From contig DASRPD010000030.1 in assembly GCA_035646535.1 (NCBI GenBank), positions 1-31,623 on the forward strand: a stretch of DNA of 31,623 nt. The letters run 5' to 3'. Source of the stretch: DASRPD01 sp035646535. GTDB taxonomy: Bacteria; Actinomycetota; Acidimicrobiia; IMCC26256; JANYLB01. Of the stretch, positions 7,328 through 14,565 are shown piece by piece (the first letter of the stretch is position 1; each line of letters opens with the position of its first letter). The notes beneath the pieces are model-generated. The model was given only the letters and a program-made list of their open reading frames with translations. It had not been told where the DNA came from and made no database searches. The position numbers and the translations under genes are program-made.

Positions 7328-8538
7328 TGTGTGCTCTCTTTCTCTGCTTGCAATCTGGGCTCGCGCGGGAGCCCGAGCACCCGCTCACCGATGATGTTGC
7401 GTTGGATCTCGCTGGAGCCGGCGTAGATCGTCTCCGACCGGCTGAACATGAACGTCGTCTGGAGATCGTCGAGCTCGTAGTCGCCGCCGGGGACGCCGGG
7501 GGTGAGGCCGGCCGCGGGGCCGAGGACATCCATGGCGAGCTCGCCGAAATCGCGATGCCAGGTACTCCAGAACAGCTTGCCGATGCTCGCCTCCGGGCCG
7601 AGCACGCCGGTGCTTGCCAAGCTCGTCAGCATACGCAGGCCGTTGTACTTCATGATCTGCACGCCGGCGTAGGAATCCGCGAGGCGCTGGCGCATCACGG
7701 CGTCGCCGGCCACGCCATTGGTGCCCGCGAGCTCGATCAGGTCCGCGAGCTCTCGCTGGAAACCGAGCTGCTGGGACAAGAACGCCGTACCGCGCTCGAA
7801 TCCGAGCGTCGCCATCGCGACCTTCCACCCGTCGTTCACCTCGCCGAGCACCATCGACTTGTCCGTGCGCGCGTCGTCGAAGAAGACCTCGTTGAACTCG
7901 GCGGTGCCGGTCATCTGCGGCAACGGCCGAACGGTCACGCCGGGCTGGTCCATCGGCACGAGGAGATACGAGATGCCTTGGTGGGCCGGCGCGTCCGGAT
8001 CGGTACGAGTGATGCAGAAACACCAGTCGGCGTGATGGGCGAGCGTCGTCCACACCTTCTGCCCGTTGATGACCCATTCCTCGCCGTCGAGCACCCCCCG
8101 GGTCTGCACGTTGGACAGGTCAGATCCGGCGTTCGGCTCCGAGTAGCCCTGGCACCACAGCTCGTCCGCGGCTTGGATCTTGGGCAGGAACCGCTGCTTC
8201 TGCTCCTCGGTGCCGTAGGCGATCAGCGTGGGCGCGAAGAGGCCCTCACCGAAGAAGCTCGCACGGGCAGGCGCGCCCGCCTTGGCGTACTCCTCGTTGA
8301 AGATGACCTGCTCCACGATGCCGGAGTCACGGCCGCCGTACCGGCGCGGCCAGGCCATGCCCACCCAGCCGTCGCGACCGAGCTCACGCTCCCATTCGAT
8401 CCGGGTCTCCCAGCCGGACTCGTCGGCCGGGCCACCCCCGGGGCCGAGCGCGGCGAACTCGCCGAGAAGGTGCTCGGACAGCCAGGTCCGCACCTCGTCG
8501 CGGAAGGCGGCCTCTTGGGGGGTGTCGCGGAAGTCCAT
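7324..8538 (-). CDS. acyl-CoA dehydrogenase, catalytic-type subunit (FadE26-like)
   Basis: A 404-residue flavoprotein. It has GYSEPNAGSDLSNVQTRGV (middle-domain FAD/substrate strand), INGQKVWTTLAHHADWCF, TGTAEFNEVFFDDAR and the C-terminal ETIYAGSSEIQRNIIGERVLGLP. The position of the MCAD-type catalytic Glu (IYEG) is Ala here, while a Glu is present at about residue 248 in LGFERG, the helix-G position used by isovaleryl-CoA dehydrogenase and reported for mycobacterial FadE26. I therefore infer that this subunit holds the catalytic base. The start at 8538 is chosen because the 56 codons upstream in frame are GC-rich repeat without family similarity. First gene of a coupled pair, behind a promoter with a palindromic operator (8554-8573). 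Confidence 0.9.
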   Translation of the reverse strand: MDFRDTPQEAAFRDEVRTWLSEHLLGEFAALGPGGGPADESGWETRIEWERELGRDGWVGMAWPRRYGGRDSGIVEQVIFNEEYAKAGAPARASFFGEGLFAPTLIAYGTEEQKQRFLPKIQAADELWCQGYSEPNAGSDLSNVQTRGVLDGEEWVINGQKVWTTLAHHADWCFCITRTDPDAPAHQGISYLLVPMDQPGVTVRPLPQMTGTAEFNEVFFDDARTDKSMVLGEVNDGWKVAMATLGFERGTAFLSQQLGFQRELADLIELAGTNGVAGDAVMRQRLADSYAGVQIMKYNGLRMLTSLASTGVLGPEASIGKLFWSTWHRDFGELAMDVLGPAAGLTPGVPGGDYELDDLQTTFMFSRSETIYAGSSEIQRNIIGERVLGLPREPRLQAEKESTQ

Positions 8539-8548
8539 CCGAGGGCGC

Positions 8549-8577
8549 ACGGTACTTGACCGCGCGGTCCAGTTTCC
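8549..8577 (-). promoter_or_regulatory. acyl-CoA dehydrogenase operon promoter with TetR-type palindrome
   Basis: On the minus strand a -10 box TACCGT (8549-8554) lies 10 nt before the ATG at 8538. Directly upstream, 8554-8573 reads ACTTGACCGCGCGGTCCAGT, an inverted repeat symmetric at 18 of 20 positions with a perfect 12-bp core GACCGCGCGGTC. It covers the spacer between -10 and the expected -35, so a bound protein would block RNA polymerase. TetR-family regulators of fatty-acid and steroid catabolism use sites of this size and symmetry; the regulator is not in the window. Confidence 0.55.
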
Positions 8578-8600
8578 ACCGGCGCCCAATGGGGCGGTAC

Positions 8601-8650
8601 GGGGCCGGACGGGACAGGACGGGACGGTCCGAGACGGGACGGTCCGAGGC
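8601..8650. repeat. short tandem repeats in a divergent promoter gap (10 bp and 15 bp units)
   Basis: GGACGGGACA-type 10-bp units at 8601-8620 run into two 15-bp copies of GGGACGGTCCGAGRC at 8621-8635 and 8636-8650. They fill the space between the acyl-CoA dehydrogenase promoter and the metallo-hydrolase promoter. Confidence 0.8.
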
Positions 8651-8681
8651 CGCCGCTCCCACCGGCGCCATGACCGCCGGG

Positions 8682-8687
8682 TAGCGT
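8682..8687 (+). promoter_or_regulatory. -10 box (TAGCGT), leaderless start of the MBL-fold hydrolase
   Basis: TAGCGT lies exactly 6 nt before the GTG at 8694; no ribosome binding site precedes it. This favours GTG 8694 over the TTG one codon earlier. Confidence 0.4.
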
Positions 8688-8693
8688 GGCTTG

Positions 8694-9311
8694 GTGGTTT
8701 GGTCACGCCCCGCGCACCACGAGACTGCCGACGTCCGCATCGACAAGCTGGTCGTCGGTCCGTTCGAGAACAACGTCTTCATCGTGCGCGACAAGGCCAC
8801 GGGTTCTGCGGTGCTGCTCGACGCAGCCAACGAGCACGAGCTGCTGGTGGAGGTGAGTCGGGCCACCGGGGTACGCCGCGTGCTCACCACCCACGGGCAC
8901 TGGGACCACATCCAGGCGGTGACCGCGGTTCGCGACGCGGGCATCGACGTCGGCATCTCCCCCCAAGACGCGGCCATGCTCCCGGCCTACGACTTCACGA
9001 TTCCCGACGACGACGTGATCGAGGTCGGTGACCTGCGGCTTCGGACGATCCACACGCCCGGTCACACCCGAGGGTCGACGTGCTTCTTGCTCGAGGACCA
9101 CCCGATCGTCTTCAGCGGCGACACGCTGTTTCCGGGCGGACCCGGGAATACCAACACCGACGGTGCGAGTTTCCCCGACATCATCCAGTCCATCGACCGC
9201 CGCCTGCTCACGCTCCCGAGCGAGACGCTCGTGCTCCCCGGACACGGGCTCGACACGACGATCGGAACCGAGCAACCCCACATCGAGGAGTGGGCCGACC
9301 GGGGCTGGTGA
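8694..9311 (+). CDS. metallo-beta-lactamase fold hydrolase (glyoxalase II-like)
   Basis: A 205-residue MBL-fold hydrolase of the COG0491 type. The di-metal site is complete: TTHGHWDH (H-x-H-x-D-H), the third His in HTPGHTRGS, the bridging Asp in FSGDTLFPGGPG and the last His in LPGHGLDT. The length and motif spacing match hydroxyacylglutathione hydrolase-like and persulfide dioxygenase-like enzymes. It precedes the ergothioneine genes on the same strand with a 116-nt gap to the small ORF, so a role in thiol or thioester metabolism is attractive but unproven. Actinobacteria that lack glutathione use related enzymes with mycothiol or ergothioneine-linked substrates. Confidence 0.85.
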   Translation: MVWSRPAHHETADVRIDKLVVGPFENNVFIVRDKATGSAVLLDAANEHELLVEVSRATGVRRVLTTHGHWDHIQAVTAVRDAGIDVGISPQDAAMLPAYDFTIPDDDVIEVGDLRLRTIHTPGHTRGSTCFLLEDHPIVFSGDTLFPGGPGNTNTDGASFPDIIQSIDRRLLTLPSETLVLPGHGLDTTIGTEQPHIEEWADRGW

Positions 9312-9427
9312 CACCGGCCGCTGCGGCCGACATCACCTGACGTTCGTCGCTCACCGAGGTGGGCGCCGTCCGACGAGACCGTCACAAGAAAAGCCGAGAC
9401 GAGAAGAACCGACGAAGGAGCTCGCCG

Positions 9428-9511
9428 ATGAAATCGCGCCAGATCTGGTACCTCTGGACCGCGCCGGTCCGCAACCTCGATTGGGTTGCCTGTCGTTTCG
9501 GCCACCGGTAG
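9428..9511 (+). CDS. 27-aa small ORF with strong ribosome binding site immediately before egtA
   Basis: An ATG at 9428 is preceded at 7 nt by GAAGGAG (9414-9420), the best Shine-Dalgarno on this part of the strand. The frame encodes 27 residues beginning MKSRQIWYLW and ending VACRFGHR, with three Trp, one Tyr, one Cys and a basic C-terminus, then TAG at 9509-9511. The egtA GTG at 9516 follows after 4 nt and has no ribosome binding site of its own, so egtA translation probably depends on passage of ribosomes through this ORF. It could be a sensing leader peptide (the Cys codon is close to the stop) or a real small protein with a C-terminal Cys/His motif. I do not recognise a named family. Confidence 0.6.
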   Translation: MKSRQIWYLWTAPVRNLDWVACRFGHR

Positions 9512-9515
9512 CGGC

Positions 9516-10766
9516 GTGCCCACCACCGAGCCCTGCCTCGATGCGGCCGACGCGGCCACGGTCGTCCGCGAGGCCTTCGCCCCGAACCCCAACCGACGGG
9601 TCGGCGTCGAGCTGGAGTGGCTCGTGGTCGTCGCTGATGAGCCGACCTGCCCGGTCCCCTTCGATCGCCTCCGAGCGGCGGTGGAGAGCGTCTCTCCCCT
9701 GCCCGACGGCGGCGTGGTCACCTACGAACCGGGCGGCCAGCTCGAGCTGAGCTCCGGGCCGGAGACCCTGCCGCGCGCGCTGGGCACGCTCGCGCACGAC
9801 GCGGCGGTGCTCCACGGCGCACTCGATGCCGCCGGGCTCGCCGCGGTGGGTCTCGGCCTCGATCCACTTCGACCCCGTCGGCGGGTTGTCGACTCGCCGC
9901 GATACGCGGCCATGGAGGCCTATTTCGACGACGGCGGACCCGCCGGCCGCTCGATGATGTGCGGCACGGCCGCGATCCAGATCAACCTCGACACCGGCGC
10001 ACCCGACGAGATCGAGACCCGCTGGAACCGGGTGCACGGCATCGGACCGCTGCTGCTCGCGGCGTTCGCGAACTCGCCCCTGGTGGACGGACGGCCGTCG
10101 GGATGGCGATCCAGCCGGTGGGCGGTGTGGGACGCGATCGATCCCTGTCGGACGGCGGCAGTGACCCACACCCCGGAAGATTCGCCCGACGCCGCCGGTG
10201 CGTGGACGCGCTACGCCCTGGACGCGCGGGTCATGTTGATCAACTCCGGCCCGGAGCACGCGGTACCGGTGTTGGAGCCGATGTCCTTCGCGGAGTGGAT
10301 CCGAGACGGCCACGAGCTCGGCTGGCCGACTCACGCGGACCTCACCTACCACCTCAGCACCCTGTTCCCCCCGGTTCGACCACGCGGCCGATTCGAGCTG
10401 CGGATGATCGACGCGTTGCCCGACGACTGTTGGCCGGTTGCGGTCGCCGTGGCCACCGCGCTGGTGGACGACCCGATCGCGGCCGAGGTCGCCGACGCGG
10501 TCGCGCCCGGTGTCTTCGACCGGTGGAGCGAAGCGGCGCGCGACGGCTTGCACGACGCCCACCTGCGCACCGCCGCGCGGGCGTGCTTCGCCGCGGTCGT
10601 CCCCGCGCTGGGCCGGATGGGTGTGAGCCCCGCGACGGTGCGCGGCGTGGAGGAGTACGCGGCGCGCTACGTCGAAGCCGGGCGAACACCGGCCGACGAC
10701 CGCCTCGACTCGTGGACCCGGCACGGCCATGTGCTGGCGCCGGAGCTCGTGGGTACGAGCTCGTGA
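9516..10766 (+). CDS. egtA: ergothioneine biosynthesis glutamate-cysteine ligase EgtA
   Basis: A 416-residue GCS2-family ligase. It makes gamma-glutamylcysteine from Glu, Cys and ATP, the sulfur donor used by EgtB. Visible are RVGVELEWLV (the first metal-binding Glu-rich strand), TYEPGGQLELSSGPE, the substrate-site strand CGTAAIQINLD and WRSSRWAVWDAIDPCRT, all typical of EgtA. The start is uncertain: GTG 9516 lies 4 nt after the stop of the 27-aa ORF and suits coupling; an in-frame TTG at 9486 would add 10 residues but lies inside that ORF. Its stop overlaps the egtB GTG by 4 nt. The identity is supported strongly by the following egtB, egtC and egtD. Confidence 0.92.
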   Translation: MPTTEPCLDAADAATVVREAFAPNPNRRVGVELEWLVVVADEPTCPVPFDRLRAAVESVSPLPDGGVVTYEPGGQLELSSGPETLPRALGTLAHDAAVLHGALDAAGLAAVGLGLDPLRPRRRVVDSPRYAAMEAYFDDGGPAGRSMMCGTAAIQINLDTGAPDEIETRWNRVHGIGPLLLAAFANSPLVDGRPSGWRSSRWAVWDAIDPCRTAAVTHTPEDSPDAAGAWTRYALDARVMLINSGPEHAVPVLEPMSFAEWIRDGHELGWPTHADLTYHLSTLFPPVRPRGRFELRMIDALPDDCWPVAVAVATALVDDPIAAEVADAVAPGVFDRWSEAARDGLHDAHLRTAARACFAAVVPALGRMGVSPATVRGVEEYAARYVEAGRTPADDRLDSWTRHGHVLAPELVGTSS

Positions 10767-12085
10767 ACCCCATCGCGACCACGGCGCCGCCGGTGGACGT
10801 CGACGCCCTCGCGACGGCCCTCACCGAGGCGCGGGGCCGCACGCTCGGTCTCCTGGCGCCGCTCGACGACCGCGATCAGAACCACCAGCACTCCGAGCTC
10901 ATGTCGCCGCTCGTGTGGGACCTCGCACACATCGCGCACTACGAAGAGCTGTGGCTCTTGCGCGAGCTCACCGGCGCCGCGCCGACCGCCGAGCAGTTCG
11001 ACGACATGTACGACGCGTTCAAACATCCGCGGCGGGAGCGCCCGAGCCTCGATCTCCTCGGACCCACCGAGGCGCGCGCGTTCGCGGGCAACGTCCGCGA
11101 GCGCGTGCTTCGGCTGCTGGCATCGGGCATCGAACGGCGCGATGTACTGCGGCGAGAGGCTTTTCTGTACGCGATGGTGGTCCAGCACGAGCACCAGCAC
11201 GACGAGACGATCCTCGCCACGCTCCAACTACGCGACGGCGGGTACCCGATCCCCCGGCGGACCGGCCCACCACCACAAGCGCGGGTGGCCGATCCCGCGG
11301 TCACGGGCGAGGTCGAGCTTGCCGGCGGAACGTTCGTGATGGGCACCGACGACGAGGCGTGGGCCTACGACAACGAGCGGCCCGCGCATCGCGTGTCGAT
11401 CTCGCCGTTTCACATCGACGCGGCGCCGGTCACCAATCGGGCCTACGTCGAGTTCATCCGCCGAGGCGGCTACCGCGACGACACGGCGTGGAACGAGGCC
11501 GGCCGCGCCTGGCGCGACGAGGCCGGGCTTGCCCATCCTCAGTTCTGGCGCGAGGAGCCCGACGGATCCTGGGTGCGACGACGGTTCGGCCACTGGGAAC
11601 CGCTCCCACTCGACGAACCCGTCCAACACGTGTGCTGCTACGAAGCCGACGCGTTTGCCCGCCACGCCGGCAAGCGGCTCCCTACCGAGGCCGAATGGGA
11701 GCACGCGGCCGCCGGTTCGGACGCCGGCGCGGCCAACCTCGGTGGCGCCGAGTGGGCGCCCGATCCGATCGGCAGCCACCCGGCCGGGGTCAGCACCCAT
11801 GGTGTGCACCAGATGCTCGGAGACGTGTGGGAGTGGACCGCGACCGAGTTCACCGGCTATCCGGGCTTTGCCTCGTTCCCCTACCGGGAGTACTCGGAGG
11901 TGTTCTTCGACGACGGGTACCGCGTCCTGCGCGGAGGCTCGTGGGCCACCCATCCGCTCGCCATCCGCACGACGTTTCGCAACTGGGACCTACCGATCCG
12001 TCGCCAGATCTTCGCCGGCTTCCGCTGCGCACGCGATGGTGCTCCCACCGCCGGGCCGCCGAGCGAACCGAACCCACCTTCCTGA
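10763..12085 (+). CDS. egtB: ergothioneine biosynthesis sulfoxide synthase EgtB
   Basis: A 440-residue non-haem iron enzyme that joins hercynine and gamma-glutamylcysteine with O2 to form the sulfoxide intermediate. The N-terminal DinB-like domain carries the iron ligands: His in WDLAHIAHYEELW (about residue 56) and the H-x3-H-x-E motif HEHQHDE (residues 142-148). The C-terminal formylglycine-generating-enzyme-like domain begins at about residue 190 (GGTFVMGTDDEAWAYDNE) and includes RLPTEAEWEHAA, GDVWEWTATEFTGYPGF, YREYSEVFFD and RGGSWATHP; the Tyr-rich YREYSEVF region corresponds to the active-site loop. GTG start overlapping the egtA stop; egtC follows after 3 nt. Confidence 0.95.
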   Translation: MNPIATTAPPVDVDALATALTEARGRTLGLLAPLDDRDQNHQHSELMSPLVWDLAHIAHYEELWLLRELTGAAPTAEQFDDMYDAFKHPRRERPSLDLLGPTEARAFAGNVRERVLRLLASGIERRDVLRREAFLYAMVVQHEHQHDETILATLQLRDGGYPIPRRTGPPPQARVADPAVTGEVELAGGTFVMGTDDEAWAYDNERPAHRVSISPFHIDAAPVTNRAYVEFIRRGGYRDDTAWNEAGRAWRDEAGLAHPQFWREEPDGSWVRRRFGHWEPLPLDEPVQHVCCYEADAFARHAGKRLPTEAEWEHAAAGSDAGAANLGGAEWAPDPIGSHPAGVSTHGVHQMLGDVWEWTATEFTGYPGFASFPYREYSEVFFDDGYRVLRGGSWATHPLAIRTTFRNWDLPIRRQIFAGFRCARDGAPTAGPPSEPNPPS

Positions 12086-12088
12086 GCC

Positions 12089-12787
12089 GTGTGCCGCCAC
12101 CTTGCTCACCTCGGTGCGCCGATCGGCGTGCGCGAGCTCGTGTTCGACACGCCGCACTCGCTCGCCGACCAGGCCCGCACCCCACGTTGTCAGCCGCCCG
12201 GTCGGATCAACGCGGACGGCTGGGGCGTGGTGTGGTGGCCGACGCCGACCACCCCGGCGCGCCGGTACCGGACCGCGACGACGATCTGGGACGATCATGA
12301 CTTCACCGAGGCGCCCACCGCGACCGCCGTGCTTGCCGCCGCCCGGCTCGCGTCGCCCGGCGCGACCTTGGGAGTCGAGAACAACGCACCGTTCCGCAGC
12401 GGCCCGTGGGCCTTCTCCCTCAACGGCTGGGCGTTCGTGGGCGGAAGGGCCGACGGACTCCGGGCGCGGCTCTCGCCGGAGCGACGCGACGCGCTGGCCG
12501 GTGACTCCGACAGCGAGGTGCTCTTCGCGCTCGTGCTCGACCAGCTCGCCGACGGCGCCACGCCGGGCGAGGCACTCGGAGCGGCCGTCGACGCGGTCGC
12601 GCCCGACGAGGACATGGAGATCAACCTCCTCATCACCGACGGTTCCCGGCTCGCCGCCAGCCGACACCGAAACTCGCTCTACGTCCGGCGCGACCGCGGC
12701 ATCACCCTGGCGTCGGAGCCCCTCGACGACGATCCCGCGTGGTACGAAGTGCCCGACGGGTCGATCCTGACGGAAGGAACCTCGTGA
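12089..12787 (+). CDS. egtC: ergothioneine biosynthesis amidohydrolase EgtC
   Basis: A 232-residue class II glutamine amidotransferase-type hydrolase (Ntn fold) that removes the glutamyl group from the gamma-glutamyl-hercynylcysteine sulfoxide. The catalytic Cys is residue 2 (MCRHLAHLG), exposed after removal of the initiator Met. Other family segments are INADGWGVVWW, ENNAPFRSGPWAFSLNGW and SDSEVLFALVLDQL. The GTG at 12089 is fixed by the required position of Cys2. It lies 3 nt after egtB, and its stop overlaps the egtD GTG by 4 nt. Confidence 0.94.
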   Translation: MCRHLAHLGAPIGVRELVFDTPHSLADQARTPRCQPPGRINADGWGVVWWPTPTTPARRYRTATTIWDDHDFTEAPTATAVLAAARLASPGATLGVENNAPFRSGPWAFSLNGWAFVGGRADGLRARLSPERRDALAGDSDSEVLFALVLDQLADGATPGEALGAAVDAVAPDEDMEINLLITDGSRLAASRHRNSLYVRRDRGITLASEPLDDDPAWYEVPDGSILTEGTS

Positions 12788-13776
12788 CCGGCACGATCAC
12801 CGTCGATGTCCATCTGGGCCCCGACGACCTCCGCGCCGCGCTCGAGGCCGACGCGCGGGCCGGACTGACCGCCTCGCCCAAGGGCCTGCTCCCGAAGTAC
12901 TTCTATGATGACCGGGGCTCGGAGCTGTTCGACGAGATCACCCGCCTCGACGAGTACTACCCGACGCGCGCCGAGCGGGCGATCCTCGCGGCACGCGCCG
13001 ACGAGATCGCTTCGATCACCGGAGCCGACACCCTGGTCGAGCTCGGCTCGGGAACGTCGGAGAAGACCCGCCTGCTCCTGGACGCCCTGTCGCGTGCCGG
13101 CCAGCTCCGCCGGTTCGTGCCGTTCGACGTGAGCGAGACGACACTCCGTGCCGCGGCCCACGACATCGCCGGCGACTATCCGGCGATCGACGTGCACGCG
13201 GTCGTCGGCGACTTCGAGCGCCACCTCGACCGGCTGCCGAGCGGCGGCCGGCGGGTGGTCGCATTCCTCGGCGGCACCATCGGCAACCTCACCCCCGAGA
13301 CCCGCGCTCGGTTCCTCTCGACGCTCGCCGCCGGGCTCGAACCCGGAGACTGGTTGCTGCTCGGCACCGACCTGGTGAAGGAGCCCAGCCGCCTCGTCGC
13401 GGCCTACGACGACCGGGACGGCGTCACCGCAGCATTCAACCGCAACGTCCTGTCGGTGCTGAACCGGGAGCTCGGCGCTGATTTCGACCCCGACGGGTTC
13501 GACCACGTCGCTCGGTGGGTCGCCGACGCCGAGTGGATCGAGATGCGGCTGCGGGCCCGGACCGCCCACACGGTGAAGATCCCTGCCCTCGATCTCGCCG
13601 TCGAGTTCGACAGGGGCGAGGAGATGCGTACCGAGGTCTCCGCCAAGTTCCGAGACGCACGCGTGGCGACCGAGCTCGCGGCCGCCGGGTTGACCCGCCA
13701 GTGCTTCTGGACCGACCCCGCGGGCGATTTCGCAGTCTCGCTCTCGACCCCCGATGGATTTACACTACGGTCGTAG
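12784..13776 (+). CDS. egtD: histidine N-alpha-methyltransferase EgtD
   Basis: A 330-residue SAM-dependent methyltransferase that trimethylates L-histidine to hercynine, the first committed step of ergothioneine synthesis. Segments are LPKYFYDDRGSELFDEIT near residue 40, the SAM-binding LVELGSGTSEKTRLLL, PFDVSETTL, FLGGTIGNLTP and the DUF2260-type C-terminal region with FDRGEEMRTEVSAKF. Last gene of the egt operon: no egtE (PLP lyase) follows. Its TAG stop (13774-13776) lies inside the palindromic operator of the downstream sufC promoter, so the two units abut without a terminator. Confidence 0.95.
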   Translation: MTGTITVDVHLGPDDLRAALEADARAGLTASPKGLLPKYFYDDRGSELFDEITRLDEYYPTRAERAILAARADEIASITGADTLVELGSGTSEKTRLLLDALSRAGQLRRFVPFDVSETTLRAAAHDIAGDYPAIDVHAVVGDFERHLDRLPSGGRRVVAFLGGTIGNLTPETRARFLSTLAAGLEPGDWLLLGTDLVKEPSRLVAAYDDRDGVTAAFNRNVLSVLNRELGADFDPDGFDHVARWVADAEWIEMRLRARTAHTVKIPALDLAVEFDRGEEMRTEVSAKFRDARVATELAAAGLTRQCFWTDPAGDFAVSLSTPDGFTLRS

Positions 13777-13788
13777 TGTTATTAGAAT
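13760..13788 (+). promoter_or_regulatory. suf plus-arm promoter with 18-bp palindromic operator
   Basis: TTACAC (13760-13765) and TAGAAT (13783-13788) are separated by 17 nt and form a good sigma-70-type promoter; TAGAAT lies 6 nt before the sufC GTG. The spacer is largely occupied by ACACTACG-GT-CGTAGTGT (13762-13779), a perfect inverted repeat with a 2-nt centre. The same half-site pattern, CACTACG-N4-TAGT, recurs in the sufB promoter (20835-20849). The position implies a repressor. Known suf repressors (SufR) bind dyads of this general kind. Confidence 0.7.
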
Positions 13789-13794
13789 GAGCCT

Positions 13795-14565
13795 GTGACC
13801 CAGCACGAGCTGCTCGAGATCGAGGATCTTCACGCGCGTCCGATCGAGTCGGACGCACTGATCCTGAAGGGCGCGAGCCTCACCGTCGAGGCCGGCCAGG
13901 TCCACGCGCTCATGGGACCGAACGGCTCGGGCAAGTCCACGCTCGCCGCCACGCTGCTCGGCAACCCCGCCTATGAGGTCACCTCCGGTCGGATACGACT
14001 CCGCGGCGAAGACATCACGACGCTCCCACCCGACGAACGCGCCGCCCGCGGGATGTTCCTCGGCTTCCAACACCCCGAGGAGATCCCCGGCGTCAGCGTC
14101 TTGAACTTCCTGCGCCAGGCGCTGTCCGCCCGCCGCGGCATCCCCGACCTGTCGGTGCTCGAGGTGCGCATGGCGCTCATCGAGTGGACCAAGCGCCTGG
14201 GCATGGACGACCGCTTCACAGAGCGCTACCTCAACGAGGGGTTCTCGGGCGGTGAGAAGAAGCGCAACGAGATCCTCCAGATGGCGCTCATGGAGCCCGA
14301 CGTCGCCGTGCTCGATGAGACCGACTCCGGGCTCGACATCGATGCGCTGGCGGTCGTGGCCCGCGGGATCACCGAGGTGCGCGAGACGCGACCCGAGCTC
14401 GGGATCCTGCTCATCACCCACTACCGGCGGATCCTCGAGCACCTCACGCCCGACGTCGTGCACATCCTCCTCGACGGGCGGATCGTCGCCACCGGCGGTC
14501 CGGAGCTGTCCCGACAGGTCGAGGCTGACGGCTTCGACGCGTTCCGCCGCGAGGTTCACGCGTGA
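13795..14565 (+). CDS. sufC: Fe-S cluster assembly ATPase SufC (first copy)
   Basis: A 256-residue ABC-type ATPase of the SufBCD scaffold. Walker A is GPNGSGKST (41-49), the Q-loop region LGFQHPEEIPGVSVLNFL, the signature FSGGEKKR (150-157), Walker B AVLDETD with the catalytic Glu at about 175 in DETDSGLDID, and the H-loop His in ITHYRR. The SufC-specific GEKKR and SGLDID segments exclude a transporter ATPase. It is a leaderless GTG start under the operator promoter and overlaps sufS by 4 nt. A second complete sufC is found at 16900-17679 on the other strand; this copy is grouped with the desulfurase, not with sufB and sufD. Confidence 0.92.
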   Translation: MTQHELLEIEDLHARPIESDALILKGASLTVEAGQVHALMGPNGSGKSTLAATLLGNPAYEVTSGRIRLRGEDITTLPPDERAARGMFLGFQHPEEIPGVSVLNFLRQALSARRGIPDLSVLEVRMALIEWTKRLGMDDRFTERYLNEGFSGGEKKRNEILQMALMEPDVAVLDETDSGLDIDALAVVARGITEVRETRPELGILLITHYRRILEHLTPDVVHILLDGRIVATGGPELSRQVEADGFDAFRREVHA

